Source: Rhodobacter sp. NTK016B
Lineage (GTDB): Bacteria; Pseudomonadota; Alphaproteobacteria; Rhodobacterales; Rhodobacteraceae
DNA: 64,000 nt
Direction: 5' to 3'
NCBI RefSeq assembly: GCF_017303295.1
Contig: NZ_JAFKOK010000006.1
Span: forward strand, 1 to 64,000
The notes beneath the pieces were generated by a model, which saw only the letters and a list, made by a program, of their open reading frames with translations, made no database searches and was not told the DNA's origin. A program made the translations under genes and the position numbers. Below, in pieces: positions 45,156 through 54,540 of this stretch (positions are counted from its first letter, which is position 1; each line of letters opens with the position of its first letter).

Positions 45156-46512
45156 CATCCTTTCGGGGGCCGCGTTCTCGGCGGTTTTGCGCTCGGCCTT
45201 TGCGTTCGTGGTCCTGCTTTTGCTGTTTGGCTGGATCACGCTGTTCTATGTCGAGCGCAGCCTGATAGACGAGCTGGGCGACGATGTGCAGCAGCGCTGG
45301 GACATCATCGCCGCCGAACATGCCAGCGACGGTGAAGAGACCATTGTCACCACGATCACGGACCTGTCGCGGGTGGGCGCGAGCGCGCATCACGCGGCGG
45401 CGCTGTTCGGAACGTCGGACCGCTTCATCGCCGGGAACATTATGACCCGCCCCGAGGCCGATGGCCTGCAGGTCGGCCCGCTCGACCACGCCGCCGCCTC
45501 GCCGGACGACGTGACCCGCGATTACGTCTATTTCTCCGGTCCGCTGGGCGACAACATTCTGGTCGTCGGGCAGCGGCTGGACCTGCTCTATCATACGAAA
45601 ATCCTTGTCTTCCGCACCTTGACGCTGAGCGGGTTCCTGATCGTTCTCACTATGCTCTCGGTCGGTTATTTCCTGAGCAGCAAGAGCCTGCGGCGATTGC
45701 GGGACATCGAAATGGCCCTGTCGAAAACCAGCGAGGGCGACACGGCGGTGCGGATCTCTGAAAACGGCGGCACGACGCAGATCGACCGGATCGCCCGGCA
45801 GATGAACCTGCATCTCGACCGTCTGTCGCGGATGATCGCCACGACGCGCAACACCGCCGCCGCTGCTGCTCATGATCTGAAATCGCCGCTGGGCCGCGCC
45901 TATCTTTCGCTGGGCAAAGCCATGGAGATGGTGGATCACGGCGACGACCCGTCCGACGCGCTGACCGATACACAGGACGAGCTTGAGACTATGCGCGTCA
46001 TCTTCGATTCGTATCTGCAATTGTCGCGGATCGAGGCTGCTGGCGAAGCGCATCTGAACACCCGGGTCGATTTGCAGGCCCTGATCGCGGAACTGGTCGA
46101 GACCTTCGCGCTGATCGCCGAGGATGAAGGACAGAGCCTGTCTTTCGACACCGAGGCCGGGGCGGCTTACGCGGTCATGGGTGACAGCCAGATGCTGCAG
46201 CAGATGGTGGTGAACCTTTTGCAGAACGCGGTCACGCATGGCCCGGATGGCAACCGGATCACAGTCCGGCTGGGCCATGCGGACGGACAGGTTCGCTTCA
46301 CGGTGGCCGATACCGGGCCGGGTATTCCGGCAGCGTCGATGGAGCGGGTCTTCGAACCCTTCCACCGGCTCGACCCCAGCCGGTCTAAGCCGGGCAACGG
46401 TCTGGGACTGGCGCTGGTTCGGGCGATTGCCGAAAAGCATAACGGACGCGTTGCGCTCAGGGATAACAGGCCCGGCCTGATCGTCGAGGTGACTCTGCCC
46501 GCCGTCGGCTGA
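45142..46512 (+). CDS. Sensor histidine kinase
   Basis: Two membrane helices (about residues 15-38 and 155-178) flank a periplasmic sensor of about 115 residues. HAMP and HisKA domains follow, with the H-box AAHDLKSPLGR, then HATPase_c with the N-box LLQNAVTHGPDGN, G1 DTGPGIP and G2 GNGLGLALVRAI. The length (456) is typical of EnvZ/QseC-type kinases. It pairs with the overlapping response regulator. The signal is unknown. Confidence 0.92.
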   Translation: MDRGDILSGAAFSAVLRSAFAFVVLLLLFGWITLFYVERSLIDELGDDVQQRWDIIAAEHASDGEETIVTTITDLSRVGASAHHAAALFGTSDRFIAGNIMTRPEADGLQVGPLDHAAASPDDVTRDYVYFSGPLGDNILVVGQRLDLLYHTKILVFRTLTLSGFLIVLTMLSVGYFLSSKSLRRLRDIEMALSKTSEGDTAVRISENGGTTQIDRIARQMNLHLDRLSRMIATTRNTAAAAAHDLKSPLGRAYLSLGKAMEMVDHGDDPSDALTDTQDELETMRVIFDSYLQLSRIEAAGEAHLNTRVDLQALIAELVETFALIAEDEGQSLSFDTEAGAAYAVMGDSQMLQQMVVNLLQNAVTHGPDGNRITVRLGHADGQVRFTVADTGPGIPAASMERVFEPFHRLDPSRSKPGNGLGLALVRAIAEKHNGRVALRDNRPGLIVEVTLPAVG

Positions 46513-46767
46513 CTGCGTTGGCGGGTTTGGTGGGTCAATGCGGGTCCGTTGGAGCAGTGCGTTCGGATCGACCTGCTCGTCAGGTAACGGCCATCAATTA
46601 TCGCTGTCAGAGCACAAGAAGACCTTGGGTCTTCCTGTTACATTCCATGATCTTAGCCGCCGTCGTCACATCGAAACGGACGCCGCCATGGTTTTCCCGC
46701 CCCCGTCGCGAGCACGCTTTTCCCATACAACATGCATGTCTGCAGACCCGCTTCCCGGCCAAAGCAG

Positions 46768-47469
46768 CTAAAGGGTCAGAAAATAGACCGCTCCAACCGC
46801 CACAAGAAGGCTGGCGAGCCATACCAACAGACCCGACCATCGGCGGCGACCGGCCCGCGCATCGGGGGATTGCGGGCCGTCCGTTGCGTCGCCGTCTCCC
46901 TCTTGCTCAGGCCAGGGCGATCCGTCGCTCAGGGCTTGGCTGAACGCGTCCCCCAGCGGGTCGTCGTCTTCATCACCGTCCTCATCCTCGATCCACGCTG
47001 CGGCGGTCAGAACGGCGGGCTTGCGGGGAGCGGCTGAGGGGTCGTCCGCGTCCCCCCTGCCCAGCGCGATGGCCGAATAGGGGGTGCGGGTCGGCCCGTC
47101 CCGGCCGATCCCGGCGACCGAGTCCATCAGTCTGTCGATATCGATGGACTGAACGCGCCCATTCTCGGCCCTGCGGACCGCGCGCGCGATGGATTGATTG
47201 CTTTCGTCGTTGTCAGCGAGGATCGGAGGATCGACCAGGTCCGCCCCCTTCCCCCGACGACCGGGCGGGCGTCGTTTGCTACGCAGTAGGGGCCAGCGCC
47301 CGGTCAGCGAAGCCCGGCGCGGCGGCGGACGCGGCGGCGCATTGGGGTTGCGCAGGATTCCCACACGGGCTTGCCGGTCACCGTTTCGCGCGGCGCGCGC
47401 GGGCGGCTCCCCGTCGGGGTCTGCCGGTGGGGCGTCAGCATCGGTCAGGTCGGAATCGGCACTTTCCAT
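46768..47469 (-). CDS. Hypothetical protein with C-terminal membrane helix
   Basis: The 233-residue protein is mostly low-complexity: acidic, proline- and arginine-rich in residues 1-75, with an ordered middle (NQSIARAVRRAENGRVQSID) and an acidic segment (WIEDEDGDEDDDPLGDAFSQ). A single C-terminal helix (WSGLLVWLASLLVAVGAVYF) would anchor it in the inner membrane. I do not recognise the family. It is divergent from nothing and lies beside secB on the same strand with its own promoter likely. Confidence 0.6.
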   Translation of the reverse strand: MESADSDLTDADAPPADPDGEPPARAARNGDRQARVGILRNPNAPPRPPPRRASLTGRWPLLRSKRRPPGRRGKGADLVDPPILADNDESNQSIARAVRRAENGRVQSIDIDRLMDSVAGIGRDGPTRTPYSAIALGRGDADDPSAAPRKPAVLTAAAWIEDEDGDEDDDPLGDAFSQALSDGSPWPEQEGDGDATDGPQSPDARAGRRRWSGLLVWLASLLVAVGAVYFLTL

Positions 47470-47525
47470 GCGACCAAGCCTGCGCCGAAGGTGTTAACAA
47501 CCTCTCAACGGCAACCGCCCCACAG

Positions 47526-47554
47526 AAAACGGCCGGACCCAGGGGGCCCGGCCG
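47526..47554 (-). terminator. Rho-independent terminator of secB
   Basis: On the minus strand CGGCCGG and CCGGCCG pair around an 11-base loop, followed by TTTTCTG. It lies about 27 bases after the secB stop. Confidence 0.8.
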
Positions 47555-47581
47555 CTTCAAAGGGTCAATCCGGCGTTCAGA

Positions 47582-48115
47582 TCAGGAAATCTTCGTGCCT
47601 TCGGGCGCGCCCGACTGGGCCTGACGCGCCAGCTGCTGGCGGTACATACCCATGAAGTCGATCATGTCGAGGTTCAGCGGCGGGAAGCCGCCGTCGCGGG
47701 TCACATCCGAAATGATGCGGCGCGCAAAGGGGAAGACGATGCGCGGGCATTCGATCAGCAGGAACGGATGCATCTGGTCCTGCGGGAGACCGTCGATCAG
47801 GAAAATGCCGCCGTATTCCAGCTCGACAAGATACAGGACCTTGCCGGTTTCCTTGTGTTTCGACTCGATCTTGTATTTCGAGATGACTTCGTAATGGCCA
47901 TCGGTGTCGCGCTTCTTGGCGTCGAGGCTGACCTGCACCTGAATGTCGGGCTGGCCCGGCGGCAGAACGCCGTCACCGCGGACGACCGCGTTCTCGAACG
48001 ACAGGTCGCGCACGAATTGCGCCAGAACCTGGAACTTCACCTGCGGCTGCCCGCCGGGCTGTGCGCCCGTCGGGGCGCCAGGCTGCGGCGTCGCGCCGTT
48101 GCCACTTTCGGCCAT
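47582..48115 (-). CDS. secB: Protein-export chaperone SecB
   Basis: SecB keeps preproteins unfolded and delivers them to SecA. The 177-residue protein has the core FQVLAQFVRDLSFENAV, a YLVELEYGGIFLI strand and CPRIVFPFARRIISDVTRDG, all conserved. A glycine/proline-rich N-terminal extension (about residues 5-25) is common in alphaproteobacteria. The ATG at 48115 is chosen because AGGAG is placed six bases before it. Confidence 0.95.
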   Translation of the reverse strand: MAESGNGATPQPGAPTGAQPGGQPQVKFQVLAQFVRDLSFENAVVRGDGVLPPGQPDIQVQVSLDAKKRDTDGHYEVISKYKIESKHKETGKVLYLVELEYGGIFLIDGLPQDQMHPFLLIECPRIVFPFARRIISDVTRDGGFPPLNLDMIDFMGMYRQQLARQAQSGAPEGTKIS

Positions 48116-48248
48116 GAAACTCTCCTGCATCGGTCATGTGTCGCGGCGGTTCTAGCAGGTGCTTTCCCCTGCCTCAATGGCGCTGGACCTTACCCACACG
48201 CCAAGCTGCGACAAAGCGCATCAGGCGCTGCAATGATCACGGCCACAA

Positions 48249-48704
48249 TCAAGGGCGGTGATCGTCGATCCGGCGGTCGGGATCGAGCGGGTCGCGGCGT
48301 GGTTCGTGCACGGTAAACTCGCCGTCCACCACGTCGCCCTGCCGGTAGGTCGTGGTGCTGACCACCGTCGTGCGCGCGCCGATGCCCCGCACGATGGCGC
48401 GTTGCAGCGGCGGGATCAGCAGGATCAGCCCAATCGTATCGGTCAGAAAGCCGGGCAGGATCAGCAGAATGCCCGAAACCACGCTGAACGCGCCCTGCGC
48501 CAGAAAGGTGCCGGGCTGCACCCGCAGTCCCCCTTGCATCATCGCCACCGCGCGCGCCTGCTGTCCGCGCAGGACGGCGGCGCCCAGAAGCGCGCTGAGA
48601 ACGATCAGCGCAAGCGTGGCCCCGACACCGATCGCTCCGCCGACGGCGATGAAGAGCGCGATCTCGATGAGCGGCATCAGGACGAAGACCAACAAGGCGG
48701 GCAA
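48249..48704 (-). CDS. fxsA: FxsA-family membrane protein
   Basis: This 151-residue membrane protein has the FxsA core: PLIEIALFIAVGGAIGVGAT, LRGQQARAVAMMQGGLRVQP and LILPGFLTDTIGLILLIPPL. FxsA was identified as a suppressor of F-exclusion of phage T7; its physiological role is unclear. I chose the TTG start at 48704, which follows AAAGGA and gives the normal family N terminus; the frame is open to 48761. It is divergent from the Tim44-like gene. Confidence 0.85.
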   Translation of the reverse strand: MPALLVFVLMPLIEIALFIAVGGAIGVGATLALIVLSALLGAAVLRGQQARAVAMMQGGLRVQPGTFLAQGAFSVVSGILLILPGFLTDTIGLILLIPPLQRAIVRGIGARTTVVSTTTYRQGDVVDGEFTVHEPRRDPLDPDRRIDDHRP

Positions 48705-48813
48705 GACGATTCCTTTCGACAATGCATACCCCGCCTGCGGTAGACACGGGGCGTCACGCACCCTACATAGTCAACGATTGAGTGAAACCAAGCCCGAGCC
48801 ACGCCCCGAGGAC

Positions 48814-49485
48814 ATGATGGATTCCGCAGTGATACAACTACTCGTTCTCGCCGGTATTGCGGTTTTCCTGATCCTGAAGCTGCGTAATGTGCTTGGCACC
48901 CGCGACGGCTACGAGCGTCCGCCCGAGCCGATGGCAGGCCCGGCACCGCAAGGTCAGGCGTCCCAGCGTGGCTTCGAGGTGATCGAAGGCGGCGAAGATC
49001 ACGATATTACCGATCACGTTCCCGCCAGTTCGGACGCCGCCGTGGCGCTTGCCGCGATGAAACGCATCGAGCCGTCGTTCAGCGTGTCGGAATTTCTGGG
49101 CGGTGCGCGCGGCGCCTACGAGATGATCCTCATGGGGTTCGAGCGCGGCGAGCTGGACGATCTGGTGCCGTTCCTGTCGCGCGACGTGTTCGAAAGTTTC
49201 GACGAAGTGGTCCAGTTGCGCGAGCGTGAGGGCCTGAAGGTCGAGGCCAATTTCGTCGGCCTGCGCGAGATCGGCATTTCTTCGGCACGCTTCGATCCCA
49301 CCAGCCGCGAGGCCGAAATCACCATCCGCTTCGTGGGCGAATTGACGCAGGTGGTCTATGACCGCGACGGCAATCCGGTCGAAGGCGACCCGAACCAGAT
49401 CAAGCAGCAGCGCGACAACTGGACCTTTGCCCGCGTGATGGGCTCGGACAACCCGAACTGGCGACTGGTCGCAACCGGCGACTGA
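48814..49485 (+). CDS. Tim44-domain (TimA-like) putative adaptor protein
   Basis: The 223-residue protein has a short N-terminal membrane anchor (VIQLLVLAGIAVFLILKLRN), a flexible acidic linker and a C-terminal Tim44-like domain (about 90-223; SEFLGGARGAYEMILMGFER, NWTFARVMGSDNPNWRLVAT). In alphaproteobacteria TimA-like proteins bind the inner membrane and may assist protein translocation or envelope stress. ATG pairs at 48814 and 48817 are both possible. The gene neighbours fxsA, secB and Smr as in other Rhodobacterales. Confidence 0.85.
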   Translation: MMDSAVIQLLVLAGIAVFLILKLRNVLGTRDGYERPPEPMAGPAPQGQASQRGFEVIEGGEDHDITDHVPASSDAAVALAAMKRIEPSFSVSEFLGGARGAYEMILMGFERGELDDLVPFLSRDVFESFDEVVQLREREGLKVEANFVGLREIGISSARFDPTSREAEITIRFVGELTQVVYDRDGNPVEGDPNQIKQQRDNWTFARVMGSDNPNWRLVATGD

Positions 49486-49506
49486 TCCCCAACCGGAGGG
49501 TATCTC

Positions 49507-50136
49507 ATGCCCCGCCGGCGTCTGACGGAAGACGAGCGCGAATTGTGGCACAGGGTGGCGCGCAGCGCCAACCGGCTGCATCCCTCGTCGGACCCGGCGA
49601 AACCCGATCTGCGCGACGGCCCGGTCCCCGATCCGCGCGCGCCTGCCGGGCCTCAGACCTCGACCCCGGCGCCCGCGCCGATCCCCGGTCGCATGAGCTT
49701 TCCCAAGACACAGCCCCATAGCCACCCCAGGACGCGCGTCGATCTGGCCGAAAGTGTCGGCGACCGGCTGGCGCGCGAGCCGGTGCGCATGGACCGCAAC
49801 CTTCATCGCTCGATGTCGCGCGGCAAGCTCGAGCCCGAGGCGCGAATCGACCTGCACGGCATGACCGTCGCGCAGGCGCATACCGCGCTTCTGGGTTTCG
49901 TGATGAGCGCCCATGCGCGCGGATTGCGGCTGGTGCTGGTGATCACCGGCAAGGGGCGCAAGGCGGGCCCCGATCACGCGGCGCCGATGCCCGTGCGGCA
50001 GGGCGTTCTGAAACACGAAGTGCCGCAATGGCTGCGCGCGGCGCCGCTCGGGCCGCTGGTGCTGGAAACCCGCGAGGCGCATCGCAGCCATGGCGGGACC
50101 GGCGCGTATTACGTCTATCTGCGCCGGCGGCGTTAA
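49507..50136 (+). CDS. Smr/MutS2-domain protein
   Basis: The 209-residue protein has a disordered proline-rich N-terminal half and a C-terminal Smr domain (about 115-205) with DLHGMTVAQAHTALLGFV and LVLVITGKGRK. Stand-alone Smr domains are putative endonucleases acting on nucleic acids. GGAGGG precedes the ATG. The end overlaps the convergent hydrolase gene by four bases. Confidence 0.9.
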   Translation: MPRRRLTEDERELWHRVARSANRLHPSSDPAKPDLRDGPVPDPRAPAGPQTSTPAPAPIPGRMSFPKTQPHSHPRTRVDLAESVGDRLAREPVRMDRNLHRSMSRGKLEPEARIDLHGMTVAQAHTALLGFVMSAHARGLRLVLVITGKGRKAGPDHAAPMPVRQGVLKHEVPQWLRAAPLGPLVLETREAHRSHGGTGAYYVYLRRRR

Positions 50137-51359
50137 CGCTCTTCCGCCGTCTGGGCCTCTGTGGCAGACCCATCCGCGTCGGGCTCTTCGTCCATCACCA
50201 TCCGCCGCAACCACCACGGCAGCACGGCGGGACGGCCCGTTCCGGTTCCGGCCCCGGTCAGATCGTCCTGAATCTCGTTGAACGGTGTCAGGATCACCTG
50301 CCCGGTATTCTGCAGGGTCAGGAACGCCGCCGGTAGCAAAGGCACCCGACCCGAAACTTCGTCTTCGAGCGAGGCATTCATCTGTGCCAGCAGGCGGTTC
50401 AGCTCGGGCGAGGAGCCCATAGTGAAATGCCCCGCCCCGCGCCCGAAGGCGCTGACATCGACAACCGTCAGGTCCAGATCGGCCACCGCGCTCGGATCGG
50501 CCATATTGCCCAGACGCGCCGCCTCGCCCGTCATGCTGGCCGAAAGGTTCAGGATCCGGTCGCGCTGCGAGGTCACGATGACGAAAAGTTCGGGCAGACG
50601 CCCCATCGCGTGCACCTGCGAGCGGAACAGCTCGACATCGATATCGGGCGACAGCAGGATCACGCCCTCGACATTGCGCAGCACCGGATCGCGCATCAGC
50701 GCCATCTGGCGCAGCGTCTCCATCGTCAGTTGCGACCCCATCGAATGCGCCAGAACGGTGATCCGCGTCACGCCCGAGTCCCGGATCTGATGCAGCATCT
50801 CCATCAGTCCGTCGCGCGCGAAAAGCGCGCTGTCGCGGTCATGCACATAAGCCAGCGGCGCCCCCAGAGAGGGCCACGAGTAATGCAGCATCACGCCGGG
50901 CATCTGCAGGTCGTAATCCAGCTGCGCGGTGCGATAGACGCCCTCGATGAAGGCGTTGTTGAAGCCGTGGACGAAGACCACTGCCTCGCGCTCAGAGACG
51001 AGTTCCTGCGCGATCTCGGCTTGCAGCGCCGCGCGGAACGCCGGGGCGCTCAGCGTCTCGTTCCCGGCCAGCATGAAATGTTCGCGCGGGTCGGCCTGCT
51101 GGCGCGTCCTCTGGCGCGGGATCTCGCCGGATTCGCGGTCATCGGGGATCGACACAACATAGCGGCCATAGCTTATGGCTTCGGCCCGCTCGGTTCCCGG
51201 CACACTTTGCTCGGTGTCGGGGCCGCGCGTCGTGCCCACAAGGATCGTGCGCAACGTCGCACCCGGGACGCTGCCGCCCGGCGCGTCGACGTAATCGACC
51301 TGCGCCCTCACCGCGCAGGCGGCAAGAAAGGTAAGCGAAAGAAACAAGACGACGCGCAT
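50133..51359 (-). CDS. Alpha/beta-hydrolase lipoprotein (DUF900-type)
   Basis: The 408-residue protein starts with a lipoprotein signal (VVLFLSLTFLAAC, cysteine near residue 15) and has a DUF900-type alpha/beta-hydrolase domain. The nucleophile elbow is VLAHSMGSQL; VVFVHGFNNAFIEG is the oxyanion strand; and the catalytic aspartate probably lies in LLSPDIDVELF. A possible histidine is in RGAGHFTMG. The frame extends to 51452 but the lipobox places the start at 51359. The substrate is unknown. Confidence 0.8.
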   Translation of the reverse strand: MRVVLFLSLTFLAACAVRAQVDYVDAPGGSVPGATLRTILVGTTRGPDTEQSVPGTERAEAISYGRYVVSIPDDRESGEIPRQRTRQQADPREHFMLAGNETLSAPAFRAALQAEIAQELVSEREAVVFVHGFNNAFIEGVYRTAQLDYDLQMPGVMLHYSWPSLGAPLAYVHDRDSALFARDGLMEMLHQIRDSGVTRITVLAHSMGSQLTMETLRQMALMRDPVLRNVEGVILLSPDIDVELFRSQVHAMGRLPELFVIVTSQRDRILNLSASMTGEAARLGNMADPSAVADLDLTVVDVSAFGRGAGHFTMGSSPELNRLLAQMNASLEDEVSGRVPLLPAAFLTLQNTGQVILTPFNEIQDDLTGAGTGTGRPAVLPWWLRRMVMDEEPDADGSATEAQTAEER

Positions 51360-51481
51360 CGCAAGATCCCCGAGCCGGTCAGCGCCGTGATACAACACCG
51401 ATCCAGAAGCGTCATGCAAACAATGCCGCCCTGCGCGATTCTGTCCTCCCAATGCGGCGCCAACCGAAGTATGGACGCGGT

Positions 51482-52729
51482 ATGCGCGATATCCTGACCT
51501 CAGCCCGCCAAGCCGCCGACAGCCTCCGGTCCCTGTTCGACCCGACGCCGCTGCAGCGCAACGACCATCTCTCGAAGCGCTTCGGTGCCGATATCTGGCT
51601 CAAGCGCGAAGACCTGACGCCGGTGCGCAGCTACAAGATCCGGGGCGCGGTCAATGCGATGCGGCGGGTGCTGGAACAGAACCCCGCGCATGAAACCTTC
51701 GTCTGCGCCTCGGCCGGGAACCATGCGCAGGGCGTGGCCTTTGCCTGCCGCCATTTCGGCAAGCGCGGCGTGATCTTCATGCCGGTGACGACACCTAAGC
51801 AGAAGATCGACAAGACCCGCACCTTCGGCGGCGATCAGGTCGAAATCCGTCTGACCGGGGACTATTTCGACCAGTCTCTCGCCGCCGCACAGGCCTTCTG
51901 CGCCGAGGTGAACGGCCATTTCCTGTCGCCCTTCGACGATGACGACGTGATCGAAGGTCAGGCCAGCGTCGGCGTCGAGATCATGGACCAGATGGGCCAT
52001 GCGCCCGACATGATCGTCCTGCCGGTGGGCGGAGGCGGCCTGTCCTCGGGCGTGCGGCGCTATTTCAACGCGCTGGGAACAGCGCCCGATTTCCGCTTCA
52101 TCGAACCGTCGGGCGGGGCCAGCCTTACGGCGGCGCTTCAGGCGGGGGAACCGGTGACGCTGCCGCGCGTCGACAGCTTTGTGGATGGCGCCGCGGTTGC
52201 CCGCATCGGTGCGCGCCCCTTTGCCGCGCTGGCCGATATCGACCCCGCGCAGGTGCTTCTGGCGCCCGAAGACCGGATCTGCATCACCATGCTGGAGATG
52301 CTCAATGTCGAAGGCATCGTGCTGGAACCGGCGGGCGCGCTGTCGGTCGACTGCCTGCCCGATCTGGCCGATCAGATCGCCGGCAAGACCGTGGTCTGCC
52401 TGACATCGGGCGGGAATTTCGACTTCGAGCGCCTGCCCGAGGTCCGCGAACGCGCCATGCGTTTTGCCGGGACGAAGAAGTACTTCATCCTGCGCCTGCC
52501 CCAGCGTCCGGGCGCGTTGCGCGACTTTCTCGAGATCCTCGGCCCCGAGGACGACATCGCCCGCTTCGAATACCTGAAGAAATCCGCGCGCAATTTCGGC
52601 TCGGTGCTGATCGGCGTGGAAACCGCGCGGGCCGAAAATATCGACGCGCTGTTTCGCCGGATGGACGCCGCCGGGTTCGATTACCGCGATGTCACGGTGG
52701 ACGAAACGCTGGCGAACTTCCTGCTGTAG
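51482..52729 (+). CDS. ilvA: Threonine ammonia-lyase
   Basis: IlvA converts threonine to 2-oxobutanoate, the first committed step of isoleucine synthesis, with pyridoxal phosphate. The Schiff-base lysine lies in REDLTPVRSYKIRGAVNAM, and the cofactor-binding glycine loop is VGGGGLSSGV. A single ACT-like regulatory domain (about 330-415, FILRLPQRPGALRDFLEIL) is present, the short single-domain form. ATG at 51482 is preferred to 51452 by family start. Confidence 0.9.
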   Translation: MRDILTSARQAADSLRSLFDPTPLQRNDHLSKRFGADIWLKREDLTPVRSYKIRGAVNAMRRVLEQNPAHETFVCASAGNHAQGVAFACRHFGKRGVIFMPVTTPKQKIDKTRTFGGDQVEIRLTGDYFDQSLAAAQAFCAEVNGHFLSPFDDDDVIEGQASVGVEIMDQMGHAPDMIVLPVGGGGLSSGVRRYFNALGTAPDFRFIEPSGGASLTAALQAGEPVTLPRVDSFVDGAAVARIGARPFAALADIDPAQVLLAPEDRICITMLEMLNVEGIVLEPAGALSVDCLPDLADQIAGKTVVCLTSGGNFDFERLPEVRERAMRFAGTKKYFILRLPQRPGALRDFLEILGPEDDIARFEYLKKSARNFGSVLIGVETARAENIDALFRRMDAAGFDYRDVTVDETLANFLL

Positions 52730-52736
52730 CGGGCGG

Positions 52737-53075
52737 TCAGGCCGCGCGCTTGGCCAGCCCGATGCGGAATTCCTTTTCCGATTCCGCATAGAGCGCGCGG
52801 ATCGCATCCGGGTCGATCCCGTCGACCTGTCCTGCCGCAGCGTCTTTTTCCGCTGTGGCGCAGGTCGCGGCGAACTGGCTGAAGCCGAGATTCAGCGCGG
52901 CCCCTTTGAGAAAATGCAGCGTTTCCTTCAACGTTCCGGCATCGGCTTCGGAAGACAGCGTCGCAAGCGCCTCTTCGACTTCCTGCATGAAGACCTTCAC
53001 GACATCGCCAAAGGCGTCGCCCATATCAGAGCGCAGTTCGTCAACCTGGGCCCAGTCGATCATGGCAGTGACCAT
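52737..53075 (-). CDS. Histidine phosphotransfer (Hpt) domain protein
   Basis: The 112-residue single-domain Hpt protein has the phospho-accepting histidine 54 in LHFLKGAALNLG. It would relay phosphate from a hybrid kinase to a receiver. The REC-PP2C gene lies divergently 97 bases away, making it the likely partner. A short upstream in-frame start region leads to the ATG at 53075. Confidence 0.85.
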   Translation of the reverse strand: MVTAMIDWAQVDELRSDMGDAFGDVVKVFMQEVEEALATLSSEADAGTLKETLHFLKGAALNLGFSQFAATCATAEKDAAAGQVDGIDPDAIRALYAESEKEFRIGLAKRAA

Positions 53076-53172
53076 AATGGTCTCTCCTTCCTGCTGATCC
53101 GATAATTAACGCACTGTCTGTGCGAAAGCCTAACGCCAGACAGACGATGAAAACAATTCAACCTTTCAACAC

Positions 53173-54540
53173 TTGTTAAGTATTACATCCCACCGTGGCC
53201 GCAACCGAAACCTTGGGTGCCAATTGTCCGCATTCGCCACTTCATCGACCCAATCGCGGTCAATCGGCACGTCTGTCGATGCGTCTTCGGATGTATCCGG
53301 CGGCCTGTCCACAGCCAGCCGGGCAATACGCAACGTGCTAATCGTGGATGATTCGCGCGCTCAGAGGATGGTGCTCGAAACCGCCCTGCGGGATCAAGAC
53401 CTGACAATCCTGCATGCCTCGACGGGCGCCGAAGCGCTGGATCTTTGTGCGCGCGTCGATATCGATCTGGTGCTGTCGGACTGGGTGATGCCCGGCATGA
53501 CGGGTATCGAATTCTGCCGCGCGCTTCGTGCCCTGCCCTCGGATCGGTATGTGTATTTCATCCTGCTGACCTCGAAATCCGACAAGGGCGCGGTGGCCGA
53601 AGCGCTTGATGTCGGTGCCGACGATTTCCTTACCAAGCCGCCCGATGCCGATGAGTTGCGCGCGCGGATCAGCGCGGGCGAACGGGTTCTGGCGATGGAG
53701 CGGGCGCTCAGGGGCAACAATGCGCTGCTGACCGACACGCTCGACCGGCTGCGCAGCCTCTATGACTCGCTCGACCGCGACCTGCGCGAAGCGCGCAGCC
53801 TGCAGCAATCGCTGCTGCGCGAAAGCGAACATGTCTATGACGAAGGCCGCATCAGCCTGCTGTTGCGCTCGTCGGGACATGTCGGCGGCGATATGGTCGG
53901 CTTTTTCGAGATTTCGCCGGGCGTCACCGGCTTCTATGCCTTTGATGTATCGGGCCACGGCGTCGCCTCGGCGCTGCTGACCGCCCGGCTTTCGGGCTAT
54001 CTGTCGAGTAATTCACCCGGCCAGAACATCGCCATCGTCGCCACCCCGTTCGGCCCGGTCGGCCGCCCCCCGGCGCAGGTTGCCGCCGCGCTGAACCGGA
54101 TGTTGCTGACGCAGATCGACACCGAACGCTACCTGACGCTGATCTATGCCGAAATCGACCGCAATAACGGCCGCGTGCGCTTGGTGCAGGCCGGCCATCC
54201 GCATCCGCTGATCTTGCACAATGACGGCAGTTTCACCGCGCTGGGCGACGGCGGCCTGCCCATCGGGCTGCTGGACAGCGCGCATTGGTCGGGGATCGAG
54301 ACCACGCTCAAACCCGGCGAGCGGCTGCTTCTGGTTTCGGACGGGGTTACCGAATGCCCCAATCGCGACGGGGTTGAGCTGGGTCAGGACGGGCTGGAAC
54401 GGATGCTGCGCGGCTTGGCAGGCCTTCAGGGGTCCGAGTTGCTGACCGCGCTGATATGGGAGCTGGGCCGCTGGCACGGCGACGACGATTTCCCCGACGA
54501 TATCAGCCTTGCGCTGTTCGATTACGGCTTCGGGTTCTGA
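53173..54540 (+). CDS. REC-PP2C (SpoIIE-type) response regulator phosphatase
   Basis: The protein has a receiver domain (about residues 53-170; acidic pair VDD at 59-60, phospho-acceptor D103 in LSDWVMPGMTG, lysine in FLTKPP), a coiled-coil linker (about 175-220) and a PP2C/SpoIIE phosphatase domain (about 230-455; GGDMVGFF, DVSGHGVASALLTARL, LLLVSDGVTE). Such proteins dephosphorylate anti-anti-sigma factors. It resembles RbaY of Rhodobacter capsulatus, part of a partner-switching system. The start is uncertain: TTG at 53173 or TTG at 53224. It is divergent from the Hpt gene. Confidence 0.88.
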   Translation: MLSITSHRGRNRNLGCQLSAFATSSTQSRSIGTSVDASSDVSGGLSTASRAIRNVLIVDDSRAQRMVLETALRDQDLTILHASTGAEALDLCARVDIDLVLSDWVMPGMTGIEFCRALRALPSDRYVYFILLTSKSDKGAVAEALDVGADDFLTKPPDADELRARISAGERVLAMERALRGNNALLTDTLDRLRSLYDSLDRDLREARSLQQSLLRESEHVYDEGRISLLLRSSGHVGGDMVGFFEISPGVTGFYAFDVSGHGVASALLTARLSGYLSSNSPGQNIAIVATPFGPVGRPPAQVAAALNRMLLTQIDTERYLTLIYAEIDRNNGRVRLVQAGHPHPLILHNDGSFTALGDGGLPIGLLDSAHWSGIETTLKPGERLLLVSDGVTECPNRDGVELGQDGLERMLRGLAGLQGSELLTALIWELGRWHGDDDFPDDISLALFDYGFGF

